Shown in pieces: positions 49,951 to 58,834 of a stretch of 64,000 nt of DNA (position 1 is the first letter of the stretch; each line of letters begins with the position of its first letter). The notes under the pieces were generated by a model. The model did not search any database and was not told the origin of the DNA. It saw only the letters and a program-made list of their open reading frames with translations. Origin of the DNA: Clostridium drakei (lineage in GTDB: Bacteria > Bacillota > Clostridia > Clostridiales > Clostridiaceae); contig NZ_JIBU02000013.1 in the NCBI RefSeq assembly GCF_000633595.2, forward strand, positions 124,001-188,000. The letters are read 5' to 3'. The position numbers were made by a program, and so were the translations under genes.

Positions 49951-49979
49951 ATTATACAACAGCATTTTTGTTTTAACAA
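49951..49979 (-). promoter_or_regulatory. Promoter of parE-parC
   Basis: TTGTTA (49974-49979) and TATAAT (49951-49956) are 17 bases apart on the minus strand, with TG directly before the -10. It lies about 100 bp before the parE start. A second, weaker candidate (TTGTTT-N17-TAAAAT) is nearer the gene. Confidence 0.7.
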
Positions 49980-50063
49980 CAGTGGCCATACACTAAATTC
50001 CATTTTTTACATAATACTTGTCAAGACACCTCGAAGCAACTTGATTCATTGTAAACATAGTAT

Positions 50064-50128
50064 GACACAATATTAAAGAACAATGAAAGTTTAAAATACA
50101 AACTTTCATTGCTCTTTAATATTGTGTC
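50064..50128. repeat. Long 29-bp hairpin after the sigma-54 activator gene
   Basis: 50064-50092 and 50100-50128 are complementary over 29 bases with one mismatch and a 7-base loop. It begins 10 bp past the activator stop, so it ends the aldehyde oxidoreductase operon. It lacks the T-run of a standard terminator on the minus strand. Confidence 0.7.
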
Positions 50129-50137
50129 GCAATACAC

Positions 50138-52012
50138 TTAAATTTCTATATTATATTTTTTTATCTTACTATATAAGGTATTTCTTCTTATCCCTAATGC
50201 TTCTGCTGAATGAGTAATATTCCCTTTAAATTTCTTTAACACTTTAATCAGATGTTCCTTCTCTGCAAAATCCAATTTTAGTGAATCCTCACTAATATTT
50301 ATCAATACCTCATTATAGCAGTTTCCCTTTTGGAAGTAACCTGCAGGGATAGATTCAGTATTTATAATTAATTCAACAACATTTTCCAATTCTCTTATAT
50401 TACCTGGCCAGCTATAGCTAATAATTTCTTTCAACCATTCCTCTGATATAGAAGGTTCTTTCTTCTCTAATCTTTTTGATATATTTTTAATCAAATATCT
50501 AATAATAAGAGGTATATCACCCTTTCTTTCTCTTAAAGGAGGTAAAAATAGTGGTAATACATTAAGTCTATAATATAGATCCTTTCTAAACCTTCCAAGT
50601 TCCACCTCTTTTTTTAAATCTCTATTTGTAGCAGCTATTATTCTTACATCTACAGGTATAGACCTTGAACTTCCAATCCTTGTTATTACACCTTCTTGTA
50701 CAACTCTTAAAAGTTTTGTTTGCATATCAAGAGGCATTTCTCCTATTTCATCTAGCATTATAGTTCCACCATCTGCTAGTTCAAATTTTCCACGATTACC
50801 ACCTTTTTTAGCACCTGTAAAAGCACCTTCATCATATCCAAAAAGTTCAGATTCTATAAGCTGCTTTGGAATTGCTCCACAGTTTAAGGCTATAAAAGGT
50901 CCATCGACTCTGCTGCTGTAATTATGAATAGATTGTGCAAATACCTCTTTCCCAGTTCCACTTTCTCCCATTATAAGTATAGTTGATTTGCTATCAGAAA
51001 TTTTCTTAGCATATTCTACAACCTTCATAAAATTCTCATCTTGTCCAATTACCTTGTCAAAAGTATAATAAGCCTGACCATCATTTTTCTTCTTTATTTT
51101 TTTAGTTTCTTCAAAAACATATACTACTTCAATATCATCCTCTTCACAATTATATATTGAACTAACCATTAAATTACATCTAAAGTTGTTTCTCAATGTC
51201 CTTATATTTACTTCTCGTGAAAAACTTTCACCTAAGTATATAGCATTTTTTATTTCACTCCAGTTTTCTATAAGTTGATTCATTTCGTATGCCTTTAATT
51301 TATTGATACTATTACTGCCAAACATATCTAATGCCTTATTGTTACAAATTTTTATTTTTCCATTCATATCAGATGTTATTATAGCAACAGGAATAGAATT
51401 AAATATATTTTTTACATGCTTATTATTTATATTCTGAATTCTATTATATTCTTTTACCTTCAACATCTCTTCTATAGCATTAGATGCTGCTATAACCATT
51501 CCTAATGTATGTGAATGTACACATTCAATATATCCAGTAAGATTTAAAACTCCTATAAGTTGTCCATGACTATCTTTTATAGGTGCTGCCGAACAAGTCC
51601 AATTATGATATGCTTTTATAAAATGATCTTTTCCTGAAACTTGAATTGGCTTTCTGCTATTTATAACCATACTCATAGCATTAGTTCCAATATTTTCTTC
51701 ATTCATAAAAGCCCCAGGCAGCATTTTTAAAGAAAATGCTTTTGAAAGTATCTTTTCATCACCTATAGCATTTAATATACATCCTTCCCCATCTGTAAGA
51801 AGCATAAAAAAATTAAATCCTTTTACAAAATTAATTAGTTGTTCCATATATGGTGCTGCAGTTACTATTAAATTCCTGTTATCCGTAAATTTCTTCTGCA
51901 ATTCTCCATGAGATATAATTTTTTTACTATAAACTTGATGTAAATCAATGCTAAATCTTTCACATCTCTCATGCGAAAGTTCTATATCTGACTTAGAAGT
52001 AAGTATATTCAT
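50138..52012 (-). CDS. Sigma-54-dependent activator (AcoR-like)
   Basis: About 624 residues. A GAF-type sensor region lies at about 60-190 (FNFFMLLTDGEGCILNAIGD, ENIGTNAMSM, as in AcoR-type regulators). A PAS domain covers about 205-320. An AAA+ domain follows with Walker A MGESGTGKEVFAQ, ELFGYDEGAFTGAKKG (the GAFTGA loop that touches sigma-54), and LLDEIGEMPLD-type Walker B. A Fis-type helix-turn-helix ends the protein (ITHSAEALGIRRNTLYSKIK). I start at the ATG at 52012 behind GGAGGGG; an upstream GTG would overlap the phosphatase gene. As last gene of the operon it probably controls the operon, sensing an aldehyde or related small molecule. Confidence 0.88.
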   Translation of the reverse strand: MNILTSKSDIELSHERCERFSIDLHQVYSKKIISHGELQKKFTDNRNLIVTAAPYMEQLINFVKGFNFFMLLTDGEGCILNAIGDEKILSKAFSLKMLPGAFMNEENIGTNAMSMVINSRKPIQVSGKDHFIKAYHNWTCSAAPIKDSHGQLIGVLNLTGYIECVHSHTLGMVIAASNAIEEMLKVKEYNRIQNINNKHVKNIFNSIPVAIITSDMNGKIKICNNKALDMFGSNSINKLKAYEMNQLIENWSEIKNAIYLGESFSREVNIRTLRNNFRCNLMVSSIYNCEEDDIEVVYVFEETKKIKKKNDGQAYYTFDKVIGQDENFMKVVEYAKKISDSKSTILIMGESGTGKEVFAQSIHNYSSRVDGPFIALNCGAIPKQLIESELFGYDEGAFTGAKKGGNRGKFELADGGTIMLDEIGEMPLDMQTKLLRVVQEGVITRIGSSRSIPVDVRIIAATNRDLKKEVELGRFRKDLYYRLNVLPLFLPPLRERKGDIPLIIRYLIKNISKRLEKKEPSISEEWLKEIISYSWPGNIRELENVVELIINTESIPAGYFQKGNCYNEVLINISEDSLKLDFAEKEHLIKVLKKFKGNITHSAEALGIRRNTLYSKIKKYNIEI

Positions 52013-52031
52013 TATAACCCCTCCATTATAA

Positions 52032-52625
52032 CTATAATAACTGTCTCCACTTCCATTTTTCATTTTCTATATCCCAAGAAAATTCATTTATGCAGCCATA
52101 GTTTTGGTCTATATCAAACATACGTTTTAACGGCAATGATAAAATGGTGCTTATTATTACTCTGTTCACTCCTGCATGAGCAATTATAAGTATGTTTCCA
52201 TGCGTATTTTTTATAATGGATTCCAAAACATGTTTAACCCTTTCTCTAACATCATTAAAACTTTCTCCACCTTCAGGTGTAAAACTATCTATATTTCTTC
52301 CTCTTTCTTTAAATTGCTCTGGGAAATAATTTTTTATATGATTAAAAGTCTTCCCTTCCCATTTTCCCATATTTATTTCTATCAATTCTTTAGCAAAAAC
52401 TTTTTCAACATTTCTATCTTCTAAAATTATATTTGCAGTTTCAACACATCTTGTTAATGGACTTAAATATGCCTTTTCTAAATGTATGTTAGAAAAAAAT
52501 TTTTTAATTTTTTTTGCTTGTAGAACTCCTTCTGCATTTAGTGGTATATCTGTAATTCCAATATATCTTTTCTCACTACCCATATTTATTTTTCCATGTC
52601 TTATTAAATAAATTTTTCTATTCAT
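52032..52625 (-). CDS. Histidine phosphatase (CobC/phosphoglycerate mutase-like)
   Basis: 197-residue member of the histidine phosphatase superfamily. The catalytic motif is IYLIRHGKINMGSEKRY (RHG). LSPLTRCVETANIIL, FTPEGGESFNDVRERV and the second histidine in ILIIAHAGVNRVIIS follow. It is closest in style to alpha-ribazole phosphatase (CobC) and cofactor phosphatases. It overlaps the nucleotidyltransferase by 4 bases (ATGA-type coupling), so a role in cofactor or nucleotide clean-up within this operon is likely. The actual substrate is unknown. Confidence 0.82.
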   Translation of the reverse strand: MNRKIYLIRHGKINMGSEKRYIGITDIPLNAEGVLQAKKIKKFFSNIHLEKAYLSPLTRCVETANIILEDRNVEKVFAKELIEINMGKWEGKTFNHIKNYFPEQFKERGRNIDSFTPEGGESFNDVRERVKHVLESIIKNTHGNILIIAHAGVNRVIISTILSLPLKRMFDIDQNYGCINEFSWDIENEKWKWRQLL

Positions 52626-53725
52626 AAATAAAACTTTTCCCCTGTTAGCTTTTCTATCTTTCGTTGAATTTTTTCAGCTTCATTAAACCTTTTTTTAACT
52701 CTCTTTAAAGCTTGGGGATTACATTGGAACTTTATTGAATATTCAGAAAACCTTTCCTGAAGTTCTACATATTTATCCTCTTTTACGAGTTTATCTGCTA
52801 AATATAATATTTCATTTTCCGTAATTCCACTATTTTCATGTGTTTCAATATCCATATGAGTTGATATTATCTTTCCAACATGTTCATAGCCTAAATCTTT
52901 TAATATTTTTCCTCCTACTTCAGCATGATCTTTTTCATTTCTAGCTAGATCATGTAAAAGGGCTGAAGCTCTCATGACATTTTTATTGAAATTACATTCT
53001 ATTTCGTTTAATTTTCCCAAAATTTTCAAAGAAATCTTCGATACTTCCTCACAATGTCTTATTACATTATAAGGTACACCATATAATCTTAAAATGCAAT
53101 AACATTCTTCTATAGCTGGCGAATTAAATTTAAAATATTCTTGTAATTTTTCATAATCTTCTTTAGTATCCATATCCATCAATATACTTTTATCAAAAAC
53201 TGGAACATCTGTAGAATCTTCCTTATATCTTTCTAATATACTCTTTAATCCACCTTCTCCATTACTATTTATTATTGGCTCATTATATTTACAACTTATA
53301 AGAGGTGGATGACCTAATTCACTATTAAAACTAGGGTATATAATTCCTTTGTCACATTCCAAATATTTATTTTTTAAGCTTTGCATTGTATGTGATTTAA
53401 CAAGTGGTATATCCACAGGCAGCATGAAAAATCCATTAATTTCACTATCTAAAGCTTTTACACCTGTTACTATAGAAGAAAACATGCCTTCAGAGTAATT
53501 TTCATTTTTTACACATTTAACTTTTGAATTCTTTAAGGTTTCTATTATTTCATTCGCTCTATGCCCTACTACTACTATAATATTATTAATTCCTGAAGCT
53601 TTAAAAGTATTAACAACATTTTCTACTGCAGTATATTCTCCAAATTTCAAAAGGGGTTTAAACCCCTTCATTCTGGAAGAATATCCTGCAGATATAATTA
53701 TAGCTCCAAAATTATCTTCTTTCAT
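52622..53725 (-). CDS. MobA/MocA-like nucleotidyltransferase fused to HD domain (DVU_1551 type)
   Basis: 367 residues in two parts. Residues 1-200 form a MobA/MocA-like NTP transferase: IIISAGYSSRMKGFKPLLKF is the nucleotide-binding signature, and GFFMLPVDIPLVKSHTM holds the metal-binding Asp. This family attaches CMP or GMP to molybdopterin. Residues about 205-330 are an HD phosphohydrolase domain (RHCEEVSKISLKIL, ASALLHDLARNEKDHAEVGG). A MocA role (making molybdopterin cytosine dinucleotide) fits the Mop-type enzyme upstream. The HD part has no obvious job. It overlaps xdhC by 14 bases. Confidence 0.85.
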   Translation of the reverse strand: MKEDNFGAIIISAGYSSRMKGFKPLLKFGEYTAVENVVNTFKASGINNIIVVVGHRANEIIETLKNSKVKCVKNENYSEGMFSSIVTGVKALDSEINGFFMLPVDIPLVKSHTMQSLKNKYLECDKGIIYPSFNSELGHPPLISCKYNEPIINSNGEGGLKSILERYKEDSTDVPVFDKSILMDMDTKEDYEKLQEYFKFNSPAIEECYCILRLYGVPYNVIRHCEEVSKISLKILGKLNEIECNFNKNVMRASALLHDLARNEKDHAEVGGKILKDLGYEHVGKIISTHMDIETHENSGITENEILYLADKLVKEDKYVELQERFSEYSIKFQCNPQALKRVKKRFNEAEKIQRKIEKLTGEKFYL

Positions 53726-54770
53726 TAAGCGGCTCTCTTTTAACTTTAATTAATTCTGCAACAATACTTACTGCTATTTCTTCAGGAGTTTGAGCAAATA
53801 TAGAAACACCTATAGGACTATACACTTTTTTTAAATCCTCTGAAGTATATCCTTCGCTTAAAAGACTATTATAAACAAATTCTCTCTTTTTCCTACTTCC
53901 TATCATCCCTATATATTTAGCATCAGTTCTTAATACCTGTGATAATACATCTTTATCATATGCGTGTCCTCTTGTGACTATTATAATATAACTATTATTA
54001 TTCACTTTTATATGTTGTAGAATATTTTCAAATGAAGAAATTACTTTTACTTCTTCAACAGTTTTAAATCTTTCTCTATTTGCAAATTCATCTCTATCAT
54101 CTATAACAACAGTTTTGAAATCCAACATGTTAGTTATCTGTGCAATTTTTTGTGATACATGTCCAGCTCCTATTATATACACAATTTCATTATTTAAAAT
54201 AGGTTCTATTAAATACTGTTCTCCTTCTAAATTAACGTTTTTCATAGCAATATTCTTAAAATCTTCTCTTATTCTCCTACATATTAACTGAACTGTGTTA
54301 TCTTCTTCTCCATAAAATGATGATTCACCACAAATCCATTTATCTATTTTCCTTACACTGATATCTTCTTTAGGTATTTTAGTTATAACTGCAAAATTAT
54401 CACCCTTCACTTTAATTTGAAATGCACTTTTATATATATCCACCATTTTACTATCATTATAATCTACATATTCTAAAAGCAGTTTAACATTTCCTCCACA
54501 AGCTGCTCCTAATGCTGCAGCTCCTTCATTAGTTAACGAAAAACTTTTAACCATGGAAAATCCATCTTGAAAAACCTTTGAAGATAATTTTATAGCCATA
54601 GCCTCAAATATACCTCCACCTATAGTACCTACAATTGAAAAATCTCTTTTTATAATCATCTTTGCCCCTTCTTCTCTAGGTGCAGATCCATGCTTTTCTA
54701 AAATAGTGGCTAATACAAAATCTTCCTTACTTTCTAAAAGCTCAATCATAGATTCATATATGTCTTTCAT
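53712..54770 (-). CDS. XdhC family maturation factor
   Basis: About 352 residues. XdhC proteins bind molybdenum cofactor, protect it while it is sulfurated, and insert it into xanthine-dehydrogenase-type enzymes. The N-terminal XdhC/CoxI domain has FVLATILEKHGSAPREEGAK, GTIGGGIFEAMA and AALGAACGGNVKLLLE. The C-terminal Rossmann domain has EIVYIIGAGHVSQKIAQI and YIGMIGSRKKREFVY. I use the ATG at 54770 (ten bases behind GGAGGG); a GTG two codons earlier is possible. Overlap with the ligase gene is short either way. Confidence 0.9.
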   Translation of the reverse strand: MKDIYESMIELLESKEDFVLATILEKHGSAPREEGAKMIIKRDFSIVGTIGGGIFEAMAIKLSSKVFQDGFSMVKSFSLTNEGAAALGAACGGNVKLLLEYVDYNDSKMVDIYKSAFQIKVKGDNFAVITKIPKEDISVRKIDKWICGESSFYGEEDNTVQLICRRIREDFKNIAMKNVNLEGEQYLIEPILNNEIVYIIGAGHVSQKIAQITNMLDFKTVVIDDRDEFANRERFKTVEEVKVISSFENILQHIKVNNNSYIIIVTRGHAYDKDVLSQVLRTDAKYIGMIGSRKKREFVYNSLLSEGYTSEDLKKVYSPIGVSIFAQTPEEIAVSIVAELIKVKREPLNERR

Positions 54771-54772
54771 AG

Positions 54773-56074
54773 TCACCCATCCCTCCTGCAATCACATATT
54801 TTACGCTTTATCATACTGTTCTTAACCTGAGCTGTTTCTTTCAAGTATCTTATAGAAACATCTAAATTCTTTTTATTTGCTGACACAAGTTCTTTTATAC
54901 TGCCTTCAAGTATCTGTTTTATTTTATAAAAATCTTCTTCTTTTTTTACAGCAATATATACACATATTAAATTTCCCTCTTGGACATAGACTTTGTAATT
55001 TATTACCTCTTCATAAGATAAAATTAGTTCATCTAAGTCTCTCATATATATAAATTCACTATCTCCTACTTCAAATCTATTTTCTATTCTCCCAAGAGAT
55101 CTGCTCATAGTTTTTAAAAAAGTGCCACAAGCACAACTATCTATATTAAAACGTGCCAGATCTCCAGTTCTATATCTTATCAAAGGCATTCCTTCTCTTG
55201 TAAGTGTAGTAAATACTATCTCTCCATATTCTCCATCTTTTACTACCTCACCTGTATAAGGATCTACTATTTCGAAATACAAGTCATTCTCTCTCATATG
55301 ATACCCATTTAGAGCTTCACACTCTACTCCACCGCCATAACCCATTTCTGTCATGCCATAATGTGTAAAAACCTTGCATTGAAATTTACTTGTAATTTCT
55401 GTTATCAAAGTTTCTGGTACATAATCAGTACTTAAAAGAATTTTTCTTATATTATTTTTAAAGGTTTCACTTTCTATCCTTGAAAAATGAAGAACTTGTG
55501 TTGGGATTCCCACTATACAAGTTATTTTTCTATTTTTTATAAACTCTGCAGCATCTTTTAAATCTGAGAGTATTCCATATACATAACACCCTATATTTAT
55601 TTCATCTAAAGCCTTTTTTAGCAAATCACCTATACTACCATAACTATTACCAGGCAAAAGAACAAGTACTCTATCATTTTCATTTACTAGAGATCTCATT
55701 CCATACTTAAAAAATTCAACTGTAAGCTTTAAATCATTTTCAGTAAAATATATTCTTTTTTCTTCTCCACTTGTTCCTGAACTTTTTAATGTAACTATTC
55801 TAGAAATTTCTCTTTGAGGTACACATAAAAACTTATTAGAAAATTCTCTTATATATTCAGGTAGTGTAAAAGAAATTTTCTGAAAATGTTTAAATGATTT
55901 TATATCAGCTTCATCAATATCTTTCAAATATTCACTATAAAATTCACTATATTTTTTTACATACTTTATAACTTTCTTTATTTTACTCAACTGATATTCT
56001 TCTAGATCCGCTCTAGTTTTTTCTTTTATCTCTGTTTCGCTTACTATCCACGTTTCAAGCGGTGTCAACTTCAT
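54773..56074 (-). CDS. AMP-forming CoA-ligase-like protein (DVU_1553 type)
   Basis: 433-residue member of the adenylate-forming superfamily, close to phenylacetate-CoA ligase and coenzyme F390 synthetase. The phosphate loop is VTLKSSGTSGEEKRIYF. The adenine motif is FTHYGMTEMGYGGGVECEAL, and MPLIRYRTGDLARF carries the ribose-binding Asp. A Cys pair (DSCACGTFLKTM) follows. It presumably activates a carboxylate with ATP, but the substrate is unknown. It overlaps the radical SAM gene by 4 bases. Confidence 0.83.
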   Translation of the reverse strand: MKLTPLETWIVSETEIKEKTRADLEEYQLSKIKKVIKYVKKYSEFYSEYLKDIDEADIKSFKHFQKISFTLPEYIREFSNKFLCVPQREISRIVTLKSSGTSGEEKRIYFTENDLKLTVEFFKYGMRSLVNENDRVLVLLPGNSYGSIGDLLKKALDEINIGCYVYGILSDLKDAAEFIKNRKITCIVGIPTQVLHFSRIESETFKNNIRKILLSTDYVPETLITEITSKFQCKVFTHYGMTEMGYGGGVECEALNGYHMRENDLYFEIVDPYTGEVVKDGEYGEIVFTTLTREGMPLIRYRTGDLARFNIDSCACGTFLKTMSRSLGRIENRFEVGDSEFIYMRDLDELILSYEEVINYKVYVQEGNLICVYIAVKKEEDFYKIKQILEGSIKELVSANKKNLDVSIRYLKETAQVKNSMIKRKICDCRRDG

Positions 56075-57444
56075 TTTGCATCCTCCATATTAACCTTGCA
56101 ATTTCTATAAATGTAACTTCCATTTGCATCTGTAATATTATACATACAAAATGGTATAAGTTTCCCTTCACTGTTCACTACATGAATACAACAATCTTTA
56201 ACTCTTTCTAAATCTACATTCCACACATCTTGAAAAGCCATACCAGATATACTAAAGGAATAATTTCTTATACTATACAATATTTCATCCCAGCTGCTTA
56301 CTTTATTAGATTTTATTTTTACATTTGAATCAGATGCTTTTCTAAAAGACCAGTTTCGTGAGACAAACTCCTTTGCCTTTTTTGCGCCTTCTTCTGCCTT
56401 TTCATTTGTACAACAGCAGCTACTTTTATTATTTGTAACATTTATTAATTCACTTTTATTTTTATATATATAATTACCATGAAAAGAACATAATGCATTT
56501 TCACAACCTGGTGGTTTCATACTATCAAGTTTAACCTTACCCTCTGTCTGCTTTTCTATATTTTCTATAATTTCAGGAAGTGTAATCCTTTCTTCATCCT
56601 TAGGAATAGCTGGTACCCTACCAAAATAACTTACAGGTTGAAAATGCACCCCTCTTACTGTAGGTATATTGTTCAAAGCAAAATTTATGATTTCTCCTAT
56701 ATTATCCACATTTACTTCAGGAACTACAGTAGGTACCAATACTACACCTATATCATACTTTTTACAGTTTTCTATTGCCTTTATTTTTATATCTAAAAGT
56801 TCTGATCCCCTTAATTTTTTATATATTAAATTATTTGTACCATCAAACTGCAAAAATATTGAACTAAGTCCCGATTCTTTTAACTTCTTAGTATACTCCT
56901 CATCTTGTGCCATACGTATGCCATTAGTATTTAATTGTATGAATTTAAAGCCTAAATTTATTCCTAGCTCTATTATTTCAGGCAAATCATCCCTTAATGT
57001 AGGTTCGCCTCCTGACAGCTGTATATTACATGCACCAGAAGCCTCTAATACTCTCTCATACATAAATTTTATTTTTTCTATAGAAATGTCTTTTTCCTTA
57101 TCTTTATAAGAATCTGCAAAACAAAATTTGCATTTTAAATTACATCTTTCAGTTATCTCTATTAAAGCTGTACAAGTATGCTGCCTATGTTCGCTGCAAA
57201 GACCACAGTCAAAAGGGCATCCCTTTTCAACCTTAGTATAAGGCTTTTTTATATAAGCTCTTTCTTTATTCCTAATCCAGCTTTCCATTGGAATACTTCC
57301 CTTCCACAAAATAGTTTTAAAACTACCGTGGTCTGAACAGTGCTTTTCCATGTAAACTTTATTACCCTCTAAAACCTTTTCTGCTTCTATTTTTTTTAAA
57401 CAAACGGGACATAGACTTTCTGTTCTAGAAATTACATTTTTCAT
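56071..57444 (-). CDS. trsS: Radical SAM protein of the TrsS type
   Basis: 457 residues. The N-terminus has CPVC (Cys12, Cys15) and Cys36 in MEKHCSDHGSF, a small zinc-finger-like unit. A second Cys set (Cys76, Cys80, Cys83, Cys91) precedes the radical SAM motif CNLKCKFCFAD (Cys101, 105, 108), then SGGEPTLRDDL. The C-terminal half holds more cysteines (SSCCCTNEKA, KDCCIHVV, LIPFCMYN) that could bind further Fe-S clusters. The layout recalls tetraether-lipid synthase and related enzymes. NCBI names such proteins TrsS, as I recall, and in some species an N-terminal Cys is selenocysteine; here it is encoded by TGT. Its substrate is unknown. Confidence 0.82.
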   Translation of the reverse strand: MKNVISRTESLCPVCLKKIEAEKVLEGNKVYMEKHCSDHGSFKTILWKGSIPMESWIRNKERAYIKKPYTKVEKGCPFDCGLCSEHRQHTCTALIEITERCNLKCKFCFADSYKDKEKDISIEKIKFMYERVLEASGACNIQLSGGEPTLRDDLPEIIELGINLGFKFIQLNTNGIRMAQDEEYTKKLKESGLSSIFLQFDGTNNLIYKKLRGSELLDIKIKAIENCKKYDIGVVLVPTVVPEVNVDNIGEIINFALNNIPTVRGVHFQPVSYFGRVPAIPKDEERITLPEIIENIEKQTEGKVKLDSMKPPGCENALCSFHGNYIYKNKSELINVTNNKSSCCCTNEKAEEGAKKAKEFVSRNWSFRKASDSNVKIKSNKVSSWDEILYSIRNYSFSISGMAFQDVWNVDLERVKDCCIHVVNSEGKLIPFCMYNITDANGSYIYRNCKVNMEDAK

Positions 57445-57908
57445 ATATCTTCACGATCTCCAAATTCATAACCATATTTAAATATTATCTGCTGAACTTT
57501 TTCATAGCTTTTTATTAGTATGTCCCCACATTTTACAGGATAACTTACATTTCCATTGTCATCAGTTATTTTTTGTATTCCTATTATGTCCCTACATTCT
57601 GTACTTTCAAATTCCTCTTCAAACCAATCTATATATTCACTTAACATAGCTTGAAAATTTTCTTTACGATACTCTGTAGCCTCTCCCTTTCCAGCATAAA
57701 GTCCTATGACAGCTATGCCTCCAGTTAAAACGCCACAGGTTTTGTTATCAGCTCCTATTCCTCCACAAAGTCCATTTAGAGCTCTTATTAAATCTGTATT
57801 TTCTTTTTCTTCATCCTCTAGTGCTAATTTAAGCATTATTTGAGTGCAGCAAAAGCCGCTGGAAGCCAATTTATATATACGAAAAGCAGTATCATTCACA
57901 ACATTCAT
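57441..57908 (-). CDS. C_GCAxxG_C_C family protein (DVU_1555 type)
   Basis: 155-residue protein of the C_GCAxxG_C_C redox family. The Cys pattern is SSGFCCTQIMLKLALED, then LCGGIGADNKTCGVLTGGIA, then CRDI and VKCGDILIKSYEKV. The family is thought to bind a metal or Fe-S cluster, but its activity is not established. It overlaps the methyltransferase by 17 bases and the radical SAM gene by 4, so these three are made as a unit. Confidence 0.85.
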   Translation of the reverse strand: MNVVNDTAFRIYKLASSGFCCTQIMLKLALEDEEKENTDLIRALNGLCGGIGADNKTCGVLTGGIAVIGLYAGKGEATEYRKENFQAMLSEYIDWFEEEFESTECRDIIGIQKITDDNGNVSYPVKCGDILIKSYEKVQQIIFKYGYEFGDREDI

Positions 57909-58629
57909 CCACCTTTCTTGCTATCATTATAAAATACCCCGGTTTACAATTTTTTAACAAATTTTGAAATTCATTACCATCTATAGAGCATTGTGCAGCC
58001 TTATTCCAGAATACACTCATGGAACCATAAGAAAATATAGTTTTAACCATGAGTGCCTTTAACATATCGCTGCAATCTTCTAAAAGCATTATTTCAAAGC
58101 CAGCTTTTTCTATGTTTTCTCTAAGCAATTTTAAATTATGCAAACTTCTCATACAGCTGTTAACTGAAATTCCCTGAAGTTCATCTATGAATTCAGGTTT
58201 TTTAGCATACACATCTGTGGAAACAAACCATCCTCCAATTTTTAATACCCTAAATACTTCACTTATGACACCATCTAAATTTTCCATAAGAGAAAGTGTA
58301 CATTCCGCAAAAACTCCATTAAACTTTTCATTTTCAAAAGGAATTTCTTCTCCTCTTCCTCTTACAAAATTTAAATGTCCATAATTTTTTTTCCCTATAT
58401 CTATTAATTTTTCAGAAGGATCTATACCTACAGCCTTTATATTATATTTTTCATAAAGGTGATTTAATGTAGCCCCCATACCACATCCTAAATCCATTAC
58501 AGAATCATTTGAAGAAAATTTACAAAACTCTACTGCTTTATCTGTAAGCGTAAATCCACCAGGCCTTAAAGTTGCACCTGTAATATTCCTCATATGTTCA
58601 CTTTCATATGCATTACAGCAATTTGTCAT
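57892..58629 (-). CDS. SAM methyltransferase (DVU_1556 / TrsM type)
   Basis: 245-residue class I SAM-dependent methyltransferase. Motif I is DSVMDLGCGMGATLNHLYEK, followed by AVGIDPSEKLIDIGKKN and EIPFENEKFNGVFAECTLSLM (motifs II-III). The N-terminal segment RNITGATLRPGGFTLTDKAV comes before the fold and recalls arsenite-methyltransferase-like proteins. CCNAYESEH at the start and CSDMLK later offer Cys. It pairs with the radical SAM and C_GCAxxG proteins and overlaps the zinc-ribbon gene in ATGA. Its methyl acceptor is unknown. Confidence 0.85.
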   Translation of the reverse strand: MTNCCNAYESEHMRNITGATLRPGGFTLTDKAVEFCKFSSNDSVMDLGCGMGATLNHLYEKYNIKAVGIDPSEKLIDIGKKNYGHLNFVRGRGEEIPFENEKFNGVFAECTLSLMENLDGVISEVFRVLKIGGWFVSTDVYAKKPEFIDELQGISVNSCMRSLHNLKLLRENIEKAGFEIMLLEDCSDMLKALMVKTIFSYGSMSVFWNKAAQCSIDGNEFQNLLKNCKPGYFIMIARKVDECCE

Positions 58630-58832
58630 TTATCCTCCAGCCCCTTTTCAACTTCAAGCATTTTTCCTAAAGCTAAATCTTCATTTATAATTACCATTTT
58701 GCATTCAGGACACTGCATAAGCTCTACTTCAAAATTTCCTCCAAGATAGCGAACTTTTACTTGTTTAAGTTCTAATTCCTTATTGCACTTATCACAAATC
58801 CATGGAGTTTTTTCGTCTTTATTAATCTTCAT
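58626..58832 (-). CDS. Zinc-ribbon/rubredoxin-like small protein (DVU_1557 type)
   Basis: 68 residues with two CxxC knuckles: TPWICDKCNKEL (Cys13, Cys16) and ELMQCPECKMVII (Cys41, Cys44 by my count). These could hold zinc or a rubredoxin-type iron. NCBI groups it as a DVU_1557 family redox protein. It starts 2 bp after the FAD/Fe-S protein stop and overlaps the methyltransferase by 4 bases. Confidence 0.8.
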   Translation of the reverse strand: MKINKDEKTPWICDKCNKELELKQVKVRYLGGNFEVELMQCPECKMVIINEDLALGKMLEVEKGLEDK

Positions 58833-58834
58833 AA

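Noticed and set aside
49849-49989. N-terminal extension of parE by 47 codons
   Set aside because: The extension is AT-rich, hydrophobic and overlaps the promoter; the ATG at 49848 has a perfect ribosome site and matches the family start.
57397-57411. Selenocysteine in the radical SAM protein
   Set aside because: The CPVC cysteines are encoded by TGT codons, and no in-frame TGA is seen, so this is the Cys form.
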